Positions 5,576 through 5,993 of a stretch of 5,993 bases of DNA are shown here, piece after piece. The notes beneath the pieces were generated by a model. It searched no databases. It worked only from the letters and a program-made list of their open reading frames with translations, and had not been told where the DNA came from. How positions within the stretch are numbered: position 1 is the stretch's first letter; each line of letters opens with the position of its first letter. This stretch comes from Desulfurococcales archaeon (GTDB taxonomy: Archaea; Thermoproteota; Thermoprotei_A; CAZTBM01; SZUA-1508), in assembly GCA_015661855.1 (NCBI GenBank), contig DQVH01000045.1, positions 1 to 5,993 on the forward strand, given 5' to 3'. Position numbers and translations under genes: made by a program.

Positions 5576-5993
5576 TGAATAGTAAGACACGTAGTATCAT
5601 CAAATCGCTATTTCTAGAATACTACAAGAAAAAGATGATAAAATACGAAATTGAAGATATCGATATGAGAGAGTTTGGATTTCAATTTTTTGACAGTAAT
5701 AGTATGGTTAGACATAAAGCATTTAAAAACTACAATGAACTATACAAATTCATATTATCGAATATACCTAGACACATATATTACTCTACAGCAATATATG
5801 CTAATCCTGCTGCTCCTACAATGGAGGCTAAAGACTGGTTAGGTGCAGAACTAGTATTTGATATAGATGCTGATCACCTAGATACCCCATGTAAATACGA
5901 ACACGACTACTGGATTTGTACAAACTGTAACCATATGGAGTTCGGCCCTACACCACAAAAATGCACTAAATGTGGATCTAGTAAATTGGAAAA
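5575..5993 (+). CDS. priS: DNA primase small (catalytic) subunit PriS (3' end missing)
   Basis: The first 139 codons of the archaeo-eukaryotic primase catalytic subunit; the frame is open at the window end. REFGFQFFD at 32-40 and MVRHKAF at 44-50 are family N-terminal signatures, as are YYSTAIYANPAAP at 69-81 and KDWLGAELVFDIDADHL at 86-102. Asp96 and Asp98 in FDIDAD are the metal-binding catalytic aspartates. A zinc-binding element follows, with Cys115/Cys118 and Cys130/Cys133 in two CxxC pairs. With the large subunit PriL, PriS makes primers for DNA replication; archaeal forms can also add dNTPs. The remaining third aspartate and the rest of the polymerase fold lie beyond the window. ATG 5575 overlaps the pcna stop by one base, which implies coupled expression of clamp and primase. 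Confidence 0.96.
   Translation, partial: MNSKTRSIIKSLFLEYYKKKMIKYEIEDIDMREFGFQFFDSNSMVRHKAFKNYNELYKFILSNIPRHIYYSTAIYANPAAPTMEAKDWLGAELVFDIDADHLDTPCKYEHDYWICTNCNHMEFGPTPQKCTKCGSSKLE

Noticed and set aside
5684..5692. Run of T (AATTTTTTG) that could be an archaeal terminator
   Set aside because: It lies inside the conserved REFGFQFFD segment of priS, so it encodes Phe residues and is not a gene end.

Overview
The window is a gene-dense, AT-rich stretch read entirely from the + strand, with ten genes or gene parts and no gap longer than about 60 bases. The gene content (archaeal uL16/L10e, Dph2, exosome Csl4, RNA polymerase subunit L, PCNA, eukaryote-type primase small subunit) is archaeal. AGA/AGG for arginine, ATA for isoleucine, GGAGG/GGTGATC-type ribosome binding sites, and pcna next to priS point to a thermophilic crenarchaeote, probably of the Desulfurococcales/Thermoprotei type. 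The genus cannot be fixed from this sequence.

Layout. (1) 1-390: the 3' part of a THUMP-family tRNA guanine-N2 methyltransferase (Trm14-like). (2) 448-3189: a tight translation/RNA block made of rpl10e (uL16), dph2, a METTL5-type rRNA methyltransferase and csl4; neighbours overlap or lie 3 nt apart. (3) 3207-3857: an uncharacterised archaeal protein (possibly DUF2067). (4) 3896-4174: rpoL, whose best start is 9 nt downstream of the GTG that gives the longest frame. (5) 4185-4797: two unrecognised small proteins with overlapping ends. (6) 4835-5993: pcna, then priS, which overlaps it by 1 nt and runs off the window.

How the genes fit together. Rpl10e, Dph2 (diphthamide on EF2), the METTL5-like methylase and the Trm14-like methylase all act on the ribosome, its elongation factor or tRNA. 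Csl4 is the RNA-binding cap of the exosome, RpoL is a core assembly subunit of RNA polymerase, and PCNA and PriS belong to the replisome. The window is therefore an informational-gene cluster of the kind archaea tend to keep together. The least explained parts are the three proteins without a confident function (3207-3857, 4185-4607, 4597-4797), which lie between exosome, RNA polymerase and replication genes. I see no mobile element, CRISPR array, structural RNA gene or clear terminator.
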